Below are positions 8,436 through 17,327 of a stretch of 64,000 bases of DNA, piece by piece. The position numbers were made by a program, and so were the translations under genes. Position 1 is the stretch's first letter, and every line of letters starts with the position of its first letter. The DNA comes from Methanolobus bombayensis (GTDB taxonomy: Archaea; Halobacteriota; Methanosarcinia; Methanosarcinales; Methanosarcinaceae), in NCBI RefSeq assembly GCF_017873415.1, contig NZ_JAGGKD010000008.1:1-64000 (forward strand), in the 5' to 3' direction. The notes below the pieces were generated by a model. The model searched no databases and was not told the DNA's origin. It saw only the letters and a list, made by a program, of their open reading frames with translations.

Positions 8436-10490
8436 TTAAAGTTGTTTTTCAAGAAAAGTGTATATATCTTCCTGGGCACGACAGGGCTTGTGTTCGTTCT
8501 GAACATACTTGTTATCCTGTTTTTCATCTATTATTCTGGCTTTAGTGTTATCAGCGAACTGAATATCCATGTGTTGTCTCAGTTCTTTCTGCAAAGCAGG
8601 ATCATATATTGGTGTAGCTACTTCCACACGCCTGTCAAGGTTTCGTACCATCCAGTCGGCAGATGAGATGAAGTATTTCTCATCCCCGTTGTTGCAGAAA
8701 ATGAATATTCTGGAATGCTCAAGGTATTTATCAACTATACTGGTAACTTCTATATTTTCACTGAGGTCTTTGACACCTGGAACAAGTGAACATATTCCTC
8801 TGACAACAAGTTTGACCTTTACACCTGCTTTACCGGCCTCATACAATTTGTTGATCATTTCGCTGTCTACAAGACTATTCATCTTGGCATGGATGTATGC
8901 AGGTTTACCTTCCTCTACATTCTTTATTTCGGTGTCAATGAGTTTTGTGAACTTATTACGCATTTGCAAAGGAGAAACCACAAGGTGCTCATAATCGTAG
9001 ACCTTATAATTGTGATTAAAGAAATTAAAAATCCTGTCAACTTCATATGTAATGTCAGGATTTGTTGTCATCAACATGTGGTCACAATAGAGTTTTGCAG
9101 TTGACTCATTGAAATTGCCTGTGCCGATACAAGAATAATGTACCATCTTATTTTCTTCTTTCCTGGTGATATGGCACAGTTTAGAATGTACCTTCAGACC
9201 CGGCACTCCATCAATGATCCTGGCACCTGCCTGTTCAAGTTTCTGTGTCCAGTAAATGTTTGACTCTTCATCGAACCGTGCCTGAAGTTCGATAACAACA
9301 GTAACATCTTTTCCATTCTTTATCGCATTTATAAGTGCGTTAATGACATTTGAGTTACGTGCAACCCTGTACAGAGTAACTTTGATGCTTGCAACATTAG
9401 GGTCAATTGCCGCTTCCCTTAAAAGATCAATGAAGTAGTCAAAGGACTGGTAGGGGTAATGAAGCAGAATATCTTTTTCCCTGATGGCAGCAAGCATACT
9501 CTTGTAACGTCTCAGGTCTTTGTGTGGTAAAGGAGGTTTCTTTTCATAATAAGATGATTCCGGCCCGATCTTGGGGAAATTCATAAAGTCCTTTGCATTG
9601 TGATATTTTCCACCGGGCACCAGATTTTCAAAATTCTGTATATCAAGTCTTTTGAGAGTAAAATCAAGCAGATAATACGGCATTTCCCTGTCATACACAA
9701 AGCGTACAGGCTGACCTTTTTTCCTTTCTTCAAGGCTTTCGGAAACCTTTTCAAAGAAACTCTTGGTCACATCATCGTCAATATCAAGTTCCGCATCTCT
9801 TGTGAGTTTGATGGTGTATGCACCTATGGAATCATAATCAAAGGTAGAGAAGATATCATCCAGGCCAAAACGGATAACATCGTCAAGCATTATCAAACAC
9901 TTACGTCCTTCTGAATCCGGGAGATTAATAATACGTGGAAGAACATCAGCAGGGACTTCTATCACTGCGAATTTTGAGCTTTGAGGGTCCCACTTTTTCC
10001 TTACATCAATCATCAGATAAATTACCTGATTCTTAAGGTATGGAAAATCGGGAATGTCCTTCAACATTACAGGTATGAGACGTGGGCGAACTTTTTCCTG
10101 GAAATATACTCTCAGAAAATCTTTCTGTTCATCATTAAGCTGGGTTTCATCCAGAATGACAATGTTGTGGGCTTCAAGTTCTTTTGTAAGCTCAACAAAA
10201 ACCTTATCGAAATCATCCCTGAGATCAAGCACGATGCTATGTACCTGTTTCATCACTTTTTTCGGTGAAACCCCAACCATGGCTTTGGACTTAACTCCTG
10301 CATCTATCATCCTTTGCAGGGTGCCAACTCTCACACTGAAGAATTCATCCAGATTGGATGAAAATATCCCGAGGAATTTCAAACGTTCAAGTAAAGGGAC
10401 AGTGGGATCCTTTGCTTCCTGAAGGACTCTTTCATTAAAAGAAAGCCAGCTGATTTCCCTGTTTATATAATCACTTACTTCATTGGACAT
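8436..10490 (-). CDS. ppk: Polyphosphate kinase 1
   Basis: 684 residues from the ATG at 10490 (an ATG at 10499 is equally possible; the long N-terminal extension back to 10655 is hydrophobic and unlike the family). The enzyme reversibly polymerises ATP gamma-phosphate into polyphosphate. NREISWLSFNERVLQEA marks the N domain; YPYQSFDYFIDLLREAA and KVTLYRVARNSNVINALI the C1 domain; VHSKLCHITR carries the phosphorylated histidine, CIGTGNFNESTAKLYCDH follows, and IHAKMNSLVD carries the second histidine region. Upstream, TATA-like tracts near 10590-10605 would give a leader of 60-90 nt. It sits between the CHAD gene and ppx on the same strand. Confidence 0.95.
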   Translation of the reverse strand: MSNEVSDYINREISWLSFNERVLQEAKDPTVPLLERLKFLGIFSSNLDEFFSVRVGTLQRMIDAGVKSKAMVGVSPKKVMKQVHSIVLDLRDDFDKVFVELTKELEAHNIVILDETQLNDEQKDFLRVYFQEKVRPRLIPVMLKDIPDFPYLKNQVIYLMIDVRKKWDPQSSKFAVIEVPADVLPRIINLPDSEGRKCLIMLDDVIRFGLDDIFSTFDYDSIGAYTIKLTRDAELDIDDDVTKSFFEKVSESLEERKKGQPVRFVYDREMPYYLLDFTLKRLDIQNFENLVPGGKYHNAKDFMNFPKIGPESSYYEKKPPLPHKDLRRYKSMLAAIREKDILLHYPYQSFDYFIDLLREAAIDPNVASIKVTLYRVARNSNVINALINAIKNGKDVTVVIELQARFDEESNIYWTQKLEQAGARIIDGVPGLKVHSKLCHITRKEENKMVHYSCIGTGNFNESTAKLYCDHMLMTTNPDITYEVDRIFNFFNHNYKVYDYEHLVVSPLQMRNKFTKLIDTEIKNVEEGKPAYIHAKMNSLVDSEMINKLYEAGKAGVKVKLVVRGICSLVPGVKDLSENIEVTSIVDKYLEHSRIFIFCNNGDEKYFISSADWMVRNLDRRVEVATPIYDPALQKELRQHMDIQFADNTKARIIDEKQDNKYVQNEHKPCRAQEDIYTFLEKQL

Positions 10491-10659
10491 AAAATTCATA
10501 TTTCTCAATCTTAAAAACGCCAGAATACTGTCGTGTTTTGATAAAACAACAGTAATTCTATTATATAACACTTCATACAGATTCATATATAGTAATATAT
10601 AGCACAATATAGTCTTACGTAGTCGATACAATTTTCCAGGCCATATTATCAGCAATTCT

Positions 10660-12573
10660 TCAGGAATTGTATAATCCTGCTATTGCCTGTGAGAACCTGA
10701 CACTGAAATCAGGGTCAATAACATTTGACCATGCATCAGGGAATGATTCCAGCAGCGATGCAAGTTCTTTCTTTCTGTACTCGATATAGGCATCAACTCC
10801 CGGATAATCCCTGATGCTGGCAGAGTTCTTCTTTCCGTGTGTCTCTCCCCATACACCATATCTCTCGAAATTCTCAAGCATTTCAAGTGCAACCACAGTG
10901 TCATGCATATCTCCGAGATTATCCTGGAGAGCTTTCAGGTCCTTTATAAGGCTCTTTGTTTCTGAACCAAGAACTTCTTTGAAGAACTCAATGGTATAAC
11001 GCAGTATCTTCACATCTATCCTTAATTGATGATATTTTTCAAGGTAAGGGTCAATGGATATATCGTTAGTGAGTACATCACCATATGCCCTTACAGTTGC
11101 AAGCTGGGAGTAGAGAAGCACAGGCAATACATCCACAACTCTGGCAGGAACAGGCTCGCCGTTTTTCTTTGATGATTTCATCTTCCATGATTTCTTATGC
11201 AGCAAATAGTCTGCAAATTTCTTCTTGAACTTATTATAACGTGGATCATCAAGGTACACAAGCATCGTACCACGATGTTTTGCCCTTTCTATAAGAATGG
11301 AATCTGTAAGTGGATCCATTTCAGGAACACTTTCCGGTGCTTGTGCCTCAAGATAATGATCTATCTTCTCAAGGAACACATCCAGGTCACGCACGGTTCC
11401 TAGCGTCTTCCTTATGGATTTTATATCTTTGTAATGGGAAGACATTTCCTTCATGTTAAGATAGTCTTCCAGAACTTCGATGATTGAACGCATACGCATA
11501 GCAGCAACACGCATGTCATGGAGCTCTTCAATATCTTTTCCAACTTTTGTGCCCCTTTCATGCTCTATCATCTGACCAAAATGATACATGAGTATCTTAC
11601 GTGCAGCCCCACGCATTGTATCATCAGCCTTTATGTCCGTCTTTTTGATTGACCGGAACTCTGAGTAAGGAGTTATCAATGCTTTTTCTTCAGTTTTATC
11701 CTGATATTCAGCTTCTTTCTGTTCCGGTTCCTCTGTCTTTTTTTCATCTAAGTCATTTTCAGGAGACTCGGTAATTTCCGGCTCAGGAACATCGACGATT
11801 TCCGGGAATTGTGTAGTTTCAAGAGCAATGGGCTCTTCATGAGTTTCATCTGTATTGCAAACTTTAGTATTTTCAATGCTGAAAGATTCAGTTACATTTT
11901 CAGCATCTTCTTCCGTTTCTCTTTTTTCTTCATAGGATTCCATGATCAGGGTCTCCGGTAATTTTTCTTCGGAAACTGTATTATTTACAATATAATTGTT
12001 CTCACCATCACTGGTACCTGTGCCTGTAATAATGGCAGGTTCATAGGAACCTGATGTGATATTTGTCATCATTATGCCTGCAAAAGTTGTCAGAACAGAG
12101 CATTCTTGTTGCTTTGTTTCATTTTGCAATGTGTCAGAATCAATATCCCTGTCTTCACAGAGCTCATTTTCTCCCTGTGCCTGAAGGAAGTAGTTTACAA
12201 AAATGTTGATCAATAGCAGGAATATTCCAAGAGAATATGAAATAATTGCATAACTTACTATGGGATATATCCAGTTATCGGGAAAAGAGAACATGAACAC
12301 AAGAAGTCCTGAAACAGACAACAGCAAACCTGCAAGGAAAGAATAGCTGCGTGAAAGTCTCTGGCTTATTCCTGCAATATTAATGCCAGCAAGAATGAAC
12401 ACTATGCCGGAAGCAAGGAGCATACAAACCGTCAGAATAACTTCAGGGCCGGAACCGCGGTTCAGTCTGCTGACTATGGCAAAAAGCAGACCTGTCATGC
12501 AAAATACCAGGCCTGTGAGAAAACCAAGTGATGCTACTAAGGAATATTTTCTGATAAATACACTAGATGACAT
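10660..12573 (-). CDS. Membrane-anchored CHAD-domain protein (polyphosphate binding)
   Basis: 637 residues from the ATG at 12573, chosen because GGGAG precedes it closely; an ATG 45 bases upstream lacks such a site. Four hydrophobic helices occupy residues 10-135, then an acidic, Glu/Thr-rich linker to about 305. The CHAD domain follows (about 315-630), with its conserved basic helices visible: LHDMRVAAMRMRSIIEVLED, IRKTLGTVRDLDVFLEKIDH, HQLRIDVKILRYTIEFF and LQDNLGDMHDTVVALEML. CHAD domains bind polyphosphate through conserved His, Arg and Lys residues. With PPK1 and Ppx next door this protein probably tethers polyphosphate or its enzymes to the membrane. Confidence 0.88.
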   Translation of the reverse strand: MSSSVFIRKYSLVASLGFLTGLVFCMTGLLFAIVSRLNRGSGPEVILTVCMLLASGIVFILAGINIAGISQRLSRSYSFLAGLLLSVSGLLVFMFSFPDNWIYPIVSYAIISYSLGIFLLLINIFVNYFLQAQGENELCEDRDIDSDTLQNETKQQECSVLTTFAGIMMTNITSGSYEPAIITGTGTSDGENNYIVNNTVSEEKLPETLIMESYEEKRETEEDAENVTESFSIENTKVCNTDETHEEPIALETTQFPEIVDVPEPEITESPENDLDEKKTEEPEQKEAEYQDKTEEKALITPYSEFRSIKKTDIKADDTMRGAARKILMYHFGQMIEHERGTKVGKDIEELHDMRVAAMRMRSIIEVLEDYLNMKEMSSHYKDIKSIRKTLGTVRDLDVFLEKIDHYLEAQAPESVPEMDPLTDSILIERAKHRGTMLVYLDDPRYNKFKKKFADYLLHKKSWKMKSSKKNGEPVPARVVDVLPVLLYSQLATVRAYGDVLTNDISIDPYLEKYHQLRIDVKILRYTIEFFKEVLGSETKSLIKDLKALQDNLGDMHDTVVALEMLENFERYGVWGETHGKKNSASIRDYPGVDAYIEYRKKELASLLESFPDAWSNVIDPDFSVRFSQAIAGLYNS

Positions 12574-12659
12574 TATTCTCCCTTTGACAACTTTTGCCCT
12601 GTTCAATAATTGCTTCAATTACACTTATCTATATTTACGATTGTTATTCTCTCTGGAAA

Positions 12660-13004
12660 TTAAAGCTTAATGTGTTTCAGTTCCTTCATAGTTCCCCAAA
12701 GGATCTTTTGCTGGCGCTTTAGCTGTCTCATCTGACTCTTGATGACACGTTTCTTAGCTTTCTTACTCTTATATTCCGAGAGTGATTTCTTTGCATCCTT
12801 AATATTTGAAGCAATACCGGATTTTACAATTTCTTTGTCTTTGAGGATTGCTTTTACAGGACAGATCTTAATGCATTTTCCGCAGTTGATACATTTATCT
12901 TCCTTGATAAGGGCTTTACCTTTTACCATATCAATTGCATCAACCGGGCATTTCTTAACACATTTCTTGCATGACACACATTTTTTTTTATTAACCCACG
13001 GCAT
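12660..13004 (-). CDS. 2[4Fe-4S] ferredoxin with a basic C-terminal tail
   Basis: 114 residues from the ATG at 13004 (GAGGAT eight bases upstream). Two classic motifs, CVSCKKCVKKCP and CINCGKCIKICP, each with the following Pro-Val-x-Ala-Ile, form a bacterial-type dicluster ferredoxin in residues 1-60. The last 50 residues are unusual: a Lys/Arg-rich helical tail (SKKAKKRVIKSQMRQLKRQ). Electron partner unknown. It lies between the CHAD gene and a divergent MgtC gene within the polyphosphate island; the basic tail could contact a polyanion, which is speculation. Confidence 0.88.
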   Translation of the reverse strand: MPWVNKKKCVSCKKCVKKCPVDAIDMVKGKALIKEDKCINCGKCIKICPVKAILKDKEIVKSGIASNIKDAKKSLSEYKSKKAKKRVIKSQMRQLKRQQKILWGTMKELKHIKL

Positions 13005-13164
13005 GATAATCAATCCTCATTACTAATCGGTCAAGCAGATATAAAAATATATAGCAATATATGTATTAGATAACACCAATGTTACTATTTGTACAGATGG
13101 TATAATTTACCATTTGCTGAACAGATATTCATCAGGATTATTTCCTCGGAAAGGATGAAGATAT

Positions 13165-14442
13165 ATGGATATTCAACTGGGTATTGACCCTTTGTACACT
13201 TCAATTCTGGAAAAAATAGTACTTTCAATGATGATAGGTATACTGATAGGTCTTGAAAGAGAACACTGGCGTTCGGATAAGAAGATATTCGCAGGTGTGA
13301 GAACTTTTTCCATTACCTGTATTGCAGGTACCCTTGCAACCTTTCTTGCAGACTACATTGGTATGTGGATACTAATATTAAGTACATTGCTTGTTCTTTT
13401 TGCTTCTGCATCCCTGATATATCTGGTAAATATCATTAAGGAAAAATCCGGACTAACCACTTCAATCGCATTGTTTTGTACTTATCTTCTGGGAATCATC
13501 GTGGCTGAAGGTCTGTACCTGATAGCAATAGTTACCGGACTGCTAATGACCTTCCTGCTCATTGAGAAAAAACCTCTTCACTCTTTTGCAGAAAATCTCT
13601 CTGAAGATGATATAAGCAGTGCACTCAAATTCCTTGCAGTTGCTTTTGTGTTATATCCAATAGTGCCTGAAGAACCCATTTACGGAATAATCAGGCTTAA
13701 ACAAGCTATACTTATTGTGGTACTTGTTTCTTTCATAACTTTTGTGAGTTATGTATCACTGAAAAAAATGGGTCCAAAAGGTGGCATTCCATATTCCGGT
13801 TTCTTTGGAGGATTCATAAGCAGTGAAGCCACAGTTGCAGCCCTTGCAGGTCTCTCTAAAAAGGGACCATTGTTAAAAGATTCCGTTCACATAGGTTCCA
13901 TACTTGCAGTGGTGTCCATGATAATAAGCAACAGTATTATTGCATTCATAGCAGACCCTACAATGCAGACCGTAACTCTGATGGCTCCTGCGTTCCTTGT
14001 AATGGGAGCAGTGGCACTGGTAGTTGTTGCTTTTAAATGGAAAAAGACCATCACTCCGAAAGAGAACATAGAAATAGGATCTCCCTTTGCCCTTGGTCCT
14101 GCTTTTAAGTTCGGTGCAGTATTTACGATCCTGCTTATTGTTGCAAATTTTGCTAACGAATATGGAGGAGCTGAGGGTGCATATATCACTGCACTTGGTG
14201 GTATCGTCAGCAGTTCTGCTGTAACTGCTTCAGTTGCAGCCCTTGCTTTTTCAGGTAACCTTTCTGCACATACTGCTGCAGAAACAGCTATACTTGCGGG
14301 TCTTGTCAGCACTCTCAGCAAACCGTTTTATATAAAAATAAGTGGCTCTCCTGAATTTTTCAAAACATCCCTTCTCTCATTTCTGGCAATAGTATTTTCA
14401 GGTTCAATAACCTTGCTTATCTGGAACTTCTACATTAATTGA
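13165..14442 (+). CDS. MgtC/SapB-DUF4010 membrane protein
   Basis: 425 residues with 10-12 hydrophobic helices. The N-terminal 140 residues match the MgtC/SapB family (MIGILIGLEREHWRSDKKIFAGVRTF has the conserved G-x-E-R-E and G-x-R-T-F), and the remainder matches DUF4010 (KGGIPYSGFFGGFISSEATVAAL and the C-terminal GGIVSSSAVTASVAALA). Such fusions are common in archaea and bacteria; a transport or ion-homeostasis role is suspected but unproven. MgtC-type proteins are linked to magnesium and phosphate homeostasis, which suits the polyphosphate neighbours. Promoter region shared with the divergent ferredoxin gene. Confidence 0.85.
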   Translation: MDIQLGIDPLYTSILEKIVLSMMIGILIGLEREHWRSDKKIFAGVRTFSITCIAGTLATFLADYIGMWILILSTLLVLFASASLIYLVNIIKEKSGLTTSIALFCTYLLGIIVAEGLYLIAIVTGLLMTFLLIEKKPLHSFAENLSEDDISSALKFLAVAFVLYPIVPEEPIYGIIRLKQAILIVVLVSFITFVSYVSLKKMGPKGGIPYSGFFGGFISSEATVAALAGLSKKGPLLKDSVHIGSILAVVSMIISNSIIAFIADPTMQTVTLMAPAFLVMGAVALVVVAFKWKKTITPKENIEIGSPFALGPAFKFGAVFTILLIVANFANEYGGAEGAYITALGGIVSSSAVTASVAALAFSGNLSAHTAAETAILAGLVSTLSKPFYIKISGSPEFFKTSLLSFLAIVFSGSITLLIWNFYIN

Positions 14443-14505
14443 TTATTAAATATTTGTATCAATATAACTATATATACAAAGATTAACTATATTTAACGGG
14501 ATATC

Positions 14506-16008
14506 ATGCTTGAAAATGTAGACCTTTCCAAGAGTCTTCCCAAAGATGAGTACAAGAAAATAATGGATGACCTGAAGATACGAATGGGAGAACTGCAGCG
14601 AAAAGCCTGGAAAATGAACATTCCTATTATTATTGTTTTTGAGGGCTGGCATGCTTCAGGTATGTCAGAGATCATAAATCGTTTTCTTTTGACATTAAGT
14701 CCTATGGGCTTTAATCTTTATACAACCGGAAGACCCTGTTATCAGGAAGAACAGAAACCTCTTTTATGGCGTTTCTGGACAAAGATCCCTCAGAATGGCA
14801 GAATTGCCATCTTCGACAGAAGCTGGTATCGCAGGATAATTATTGAAAATAACAAGAAAGGTAAAACTGATAAGGATATGCAAAGGTGCCTTTCAAATCT
14901 GACCTATTTTGAAAGACAACTAACAGACGGTGGCTATCTGATGATCAAACTGTTTCTTCATATAAGTAAGGAGGAACAGGATAATAGATATCTTGAAATG
15001 AAAAAAACGGGAATACCCCAGTTCATCATTGAAGAGGAAGAAAGGGATTATCTGAAAGGTTATGACAAATATTTGCCTCTTATTGAGGGAATACTTGAAA
15101 AAACAGATCGTTCTTCTGCTCCATGGACTATCATAGAATCCGATGATAAGAATTTCGCAACGGTTAAAATTCTTGCAAAGGTGATGGAGTCTATTGAATA
15201 CAAGATACAGGATATCGAAAATAAAACATTGATGGAAAAAAATCAGGAAAAAGATGATTGTATAATTCCTAATATAGATTCTTCAATACTTGAAAAAGTC
15301 AACCCTGATAAGAGTCTCACACATGACACATACAAAAAAGAGAAAAAAAAGTATCAGAAAAAACTGAAACGACTCCAGTATGATCTTTTCAGAAACAGGA
15401 TACCAGTTATTATTGTTTTTGAAGGATGGGATGCCTCCGGGAAAGGTGGCGGTATCAGAAGACTTGTTAAAGATCTGAATCCAAGGCTATATCAGGTAAC
15501 TTCTGTGGGTGTGCCCAATCAGAATGAACTTGAACACCATTATCTCTGGCGATTCTACAATCAGATCCCTGAAGCAGGCCATATTGGAATATTTGACAGG
15601 AGCTGGTATGGAAGAGTGCTGGTAGAAAGAGTGGAGAATCTCTGTAATGTTGAAGAGTGGAAACGCGCATACAGGGAGATCAATGAATTCGAAGAGACTC
15701 TTTCCAACTATGGTACTATAATCATTAAGTTCTGGCTGCATATTGATAAGGATGAGCAGCTGAAAAGATTCAAGCAGCGTGAAAAGACCGAACACAAGCA
15801 ATGGAAGATAACTCCTGACGACTGGAGGAACCGTGAAAAATGGAACCTCTATCTTGACGCTGCCGATGAAATGCTGACGAAAACAAGTACTTCATGGGCT
15901 CCCTGGACAATTGTTGAATCCAATGACAAGTACTATTCCAGGATCAAAATAATGAACACTGTCGTCGACAGTATCGAAAAAGAACTGAGAGAACGCGGGC
16001 TTCAGTAA
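14506..16008 (+). CDS. Tandem-domain PPK2 (polyphosphate:AMP phosphotransferase-like)
   Basis: 500 residues made of two PPK2 domains, about 1-240 and 260-500. The C-terminal one has an intact Walker A (FEGWDASGKGGGIRRL), lid-like WRFYNQIPEAGHIGIFDRSWYGRVLVERV and the conserved E-x-x-W-x-R-A-Y segment. In the N-terminal one Walker A is degenerate (FEGWHASGMSEIINRF: Asp to His, Lys to Met) while IFDRSWYRRIIIE remains. In studied two-domain PPK2 enzymes (class II) such a fusion phosphorylates AMP to ADP with polyphosphate. The C-terminal half is the likely active unit. It overlaps the convergent CYTH-HD gene by 7 bp. Confidence 0.9.
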   Translation: MLENVDLSKSLPKDEYKKIMDDLKIRMGELQRKAWKMNIPIIIVFEGWHASGMSEIINRFLLTLSPMGFNLYTTGRPCYQEEQKPLLWRFWTKIPQNGRIAIFDRSWYRRIIIENNKKGKTDKDMQRCLSNLTYFERQLTDGGYLMIKLFLHISKEEQDNRYLEMKKTGIPQFIIEEEERDYLKGYDKYLPLIEGILEKTDRSSAPWTIIESDDKNFATVKILAKVMESIEYKIQDIENKTLMEKNQEKDDCIIPNIDSSILEKVNPDKSLTHDTYKKEKKKYQKKLKRLQYDLFRNRIPVIIVFEGWDASGKGGGIRRLVKDLNPRLYQVTSVGVPNQNELEHHYLWRFYNQIPEAGHIGIFDRSWYGRVLVERVENLCNVEEWKRAYREINEFEETLSNYGTIIIKFWLHIDKDEQLKRFKQREKTEHKQWKITPDDWRNREKWNLYLDAADEMLTKTSTSWAPWTIVESNDKYYSRIKIMNTVVDSIEKELRERGLQ

Positions 16009-17255
16009 TCTTCCCTGAAGTAGATATCCCGTTCAAACAGCAAGCGCCAGAGATCGGCTTTGGTGTCTGCTCTATCTGCATCGATACTGGCTCCAGGGCC
16101 TTTAATTTTAATTATGATATCTTCTTTTGCAAGATCAACTTCGGAGATTTCGCTATCCATTCTGCTATAGTCCAGTGCATCGGCAAGTCTCAGCAATGCT
16201 GAGAGCTTGAGAATATCTTCCTGCATCTGGCTCGGCAGCTCAAAGAATTTCTTTTTCAGGGATAATTTGTGGAGTTTCTTCCTGTCTATTCTTTTTTTGT
16301 GCAGAAAAGTCATCCATGGCAGAAAGGTGCAAAGAGGATATGGAAGTTCATCGGGGCATGTCTCCAAGAGTATATCACGGCCCACTTTATGATGGTTTTT
16401 TGCATCTGTCATAACGCCTATATCGTGAACAACCGCAGCTACTCTAAGTGTTTGACGAAGCTCATCCGGCAGAAGATGTATACTTTTCAGTTCATCAAAA
16501 AGGTGGAAGGAATTTTCAGCAACATTTCGTGAATGTTCAACCTCTATCCCATATTCATCTATCATGTCACTGAGAGGAACAAATGAAATATCATCATATC
16601 CTGTTTTTATGCCGTAGTTTAATATGCTGGCGTCCTTTTGCATATTTTCTCTGAAGAGTTCCAGACCGTTATCGAACTTTGAACTAGTTCCAGGAACCAG
16701 TCCTTCCATGTCTTTCAGATTTGAGACTATCTGGTGCAGTTCTGATTCAGTTCCATCTCCCGCAAGTTCAACTTCCAGTTCAAGATAGCTTTTTTTGTTG
16801 TCTTCACATACAATGACTACATCATCAAAACTCATCTCTGCAATATTTCTCTGGTTGCTATCTATCTGAACATCCGCTCTTTTATGCATTACAGTAAAAA
16901 GAGGGAATAGTTCACCTTCGCCTATAATTGAAAGCACTCTGTGCCTGAGAACACAATTATTCCACTTTTTTACAGGCAGTTTCTCGTCAAGTGTGAACTC
17001 AACTTCTTCTCTCATGTGTACAAGAGAATCAGAACTTGAGAGTGATTTTAGTGTATATGTCACCTTGTCAGCTTTCTCACGGCAGCGGAATGAAAAACCT
17101 GAAGCATAAATTGCCATATCAAGTGTATCAAGATAGGTGTCTGTGAAAACTTTGTCTTTTCTGTCTCCTACACTGAATCCGTTAATAGCGGCTACACCTT
17201 TAAGTTTTTCAAAGATGTCAGGTTCTGATATGAGGAATTTAGCTTCAATCTCCAT
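16002..17255 (-). CDS. CYTH-HD fusion protein (polyphosphate/nucleotide phosphohydrolase)
   Basis: 417 residues. The N-terminal half is a CYTH (triphosphate tunnel) domain: MEIEAKFLI signature, DTYLDTLDMAIYASGFSFRCR, a central basic strand with TYTLKS, and acidic SYLELEVEL. Residues 220-415 form an HD domain with HSRNVAENSFHLFDEL, RVAAVVHDIGVM (the HD pair) and LLRLADALDYSR, resembling the C-terminal domain of Ppx/GppA. CYTH enzymes hydrolyse triphosphate-containing substrates including short polyphosphate. With PPK1, Ppx, CHAD and PPK2 nearby, a role in polyphosphate turnover is likely. An IS element lies just upstream of its start. Confidence 0.88.
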   Translation of the reverse strand: MEIEAKFLISEPDIFEKLKGVAAINGFSVGDRKDKVFTDTYLDTLDMAIYASGFSFRCREKADKVTYTLKSLSSSDSLVHMREEVEFTLDEKLPVKKWNNCVLRHRVLSIIGEGELFPLFTVMHKRADVQIDSNQRNIAEMSFDDVVIVCEDNKKSYLELEVELAGDGTESELHQIVSNLKDMEGLVPGTSSKFDNGLELFRENMQKDASILNYGIKTGYDDISFVPLSDMIDEYGIEVEHSRNVAENSFHLFDELKSIHLLPDELRQTLRVAAVVHDIGVMTDAKNHHKVGRDILLETCPDELPYPLCTFLPWMTFLHKKRIDRKKLHKLSLKKKFFELPSQMQEDILKLSALLRLADALDYSRMDSEISEVDLAKEDIIIKIKGPGASIDADRADTKADLWRLLFERDIYFREDY

Positions 17256-17327
17256 AATGGAAGATATGTTTTAAGAGTAAAAAGTCTTTCACCACTGAAA
17301 GTAGAACAAAGTGAACTACCACCCTAT

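Noticed and set aside
10491-10655. N-terminal extension of PPK1
   Set aside because: Hydrophobic, contains promoter-like TATA tracts and precedes the normal PPK1 start; treated as non-coding.
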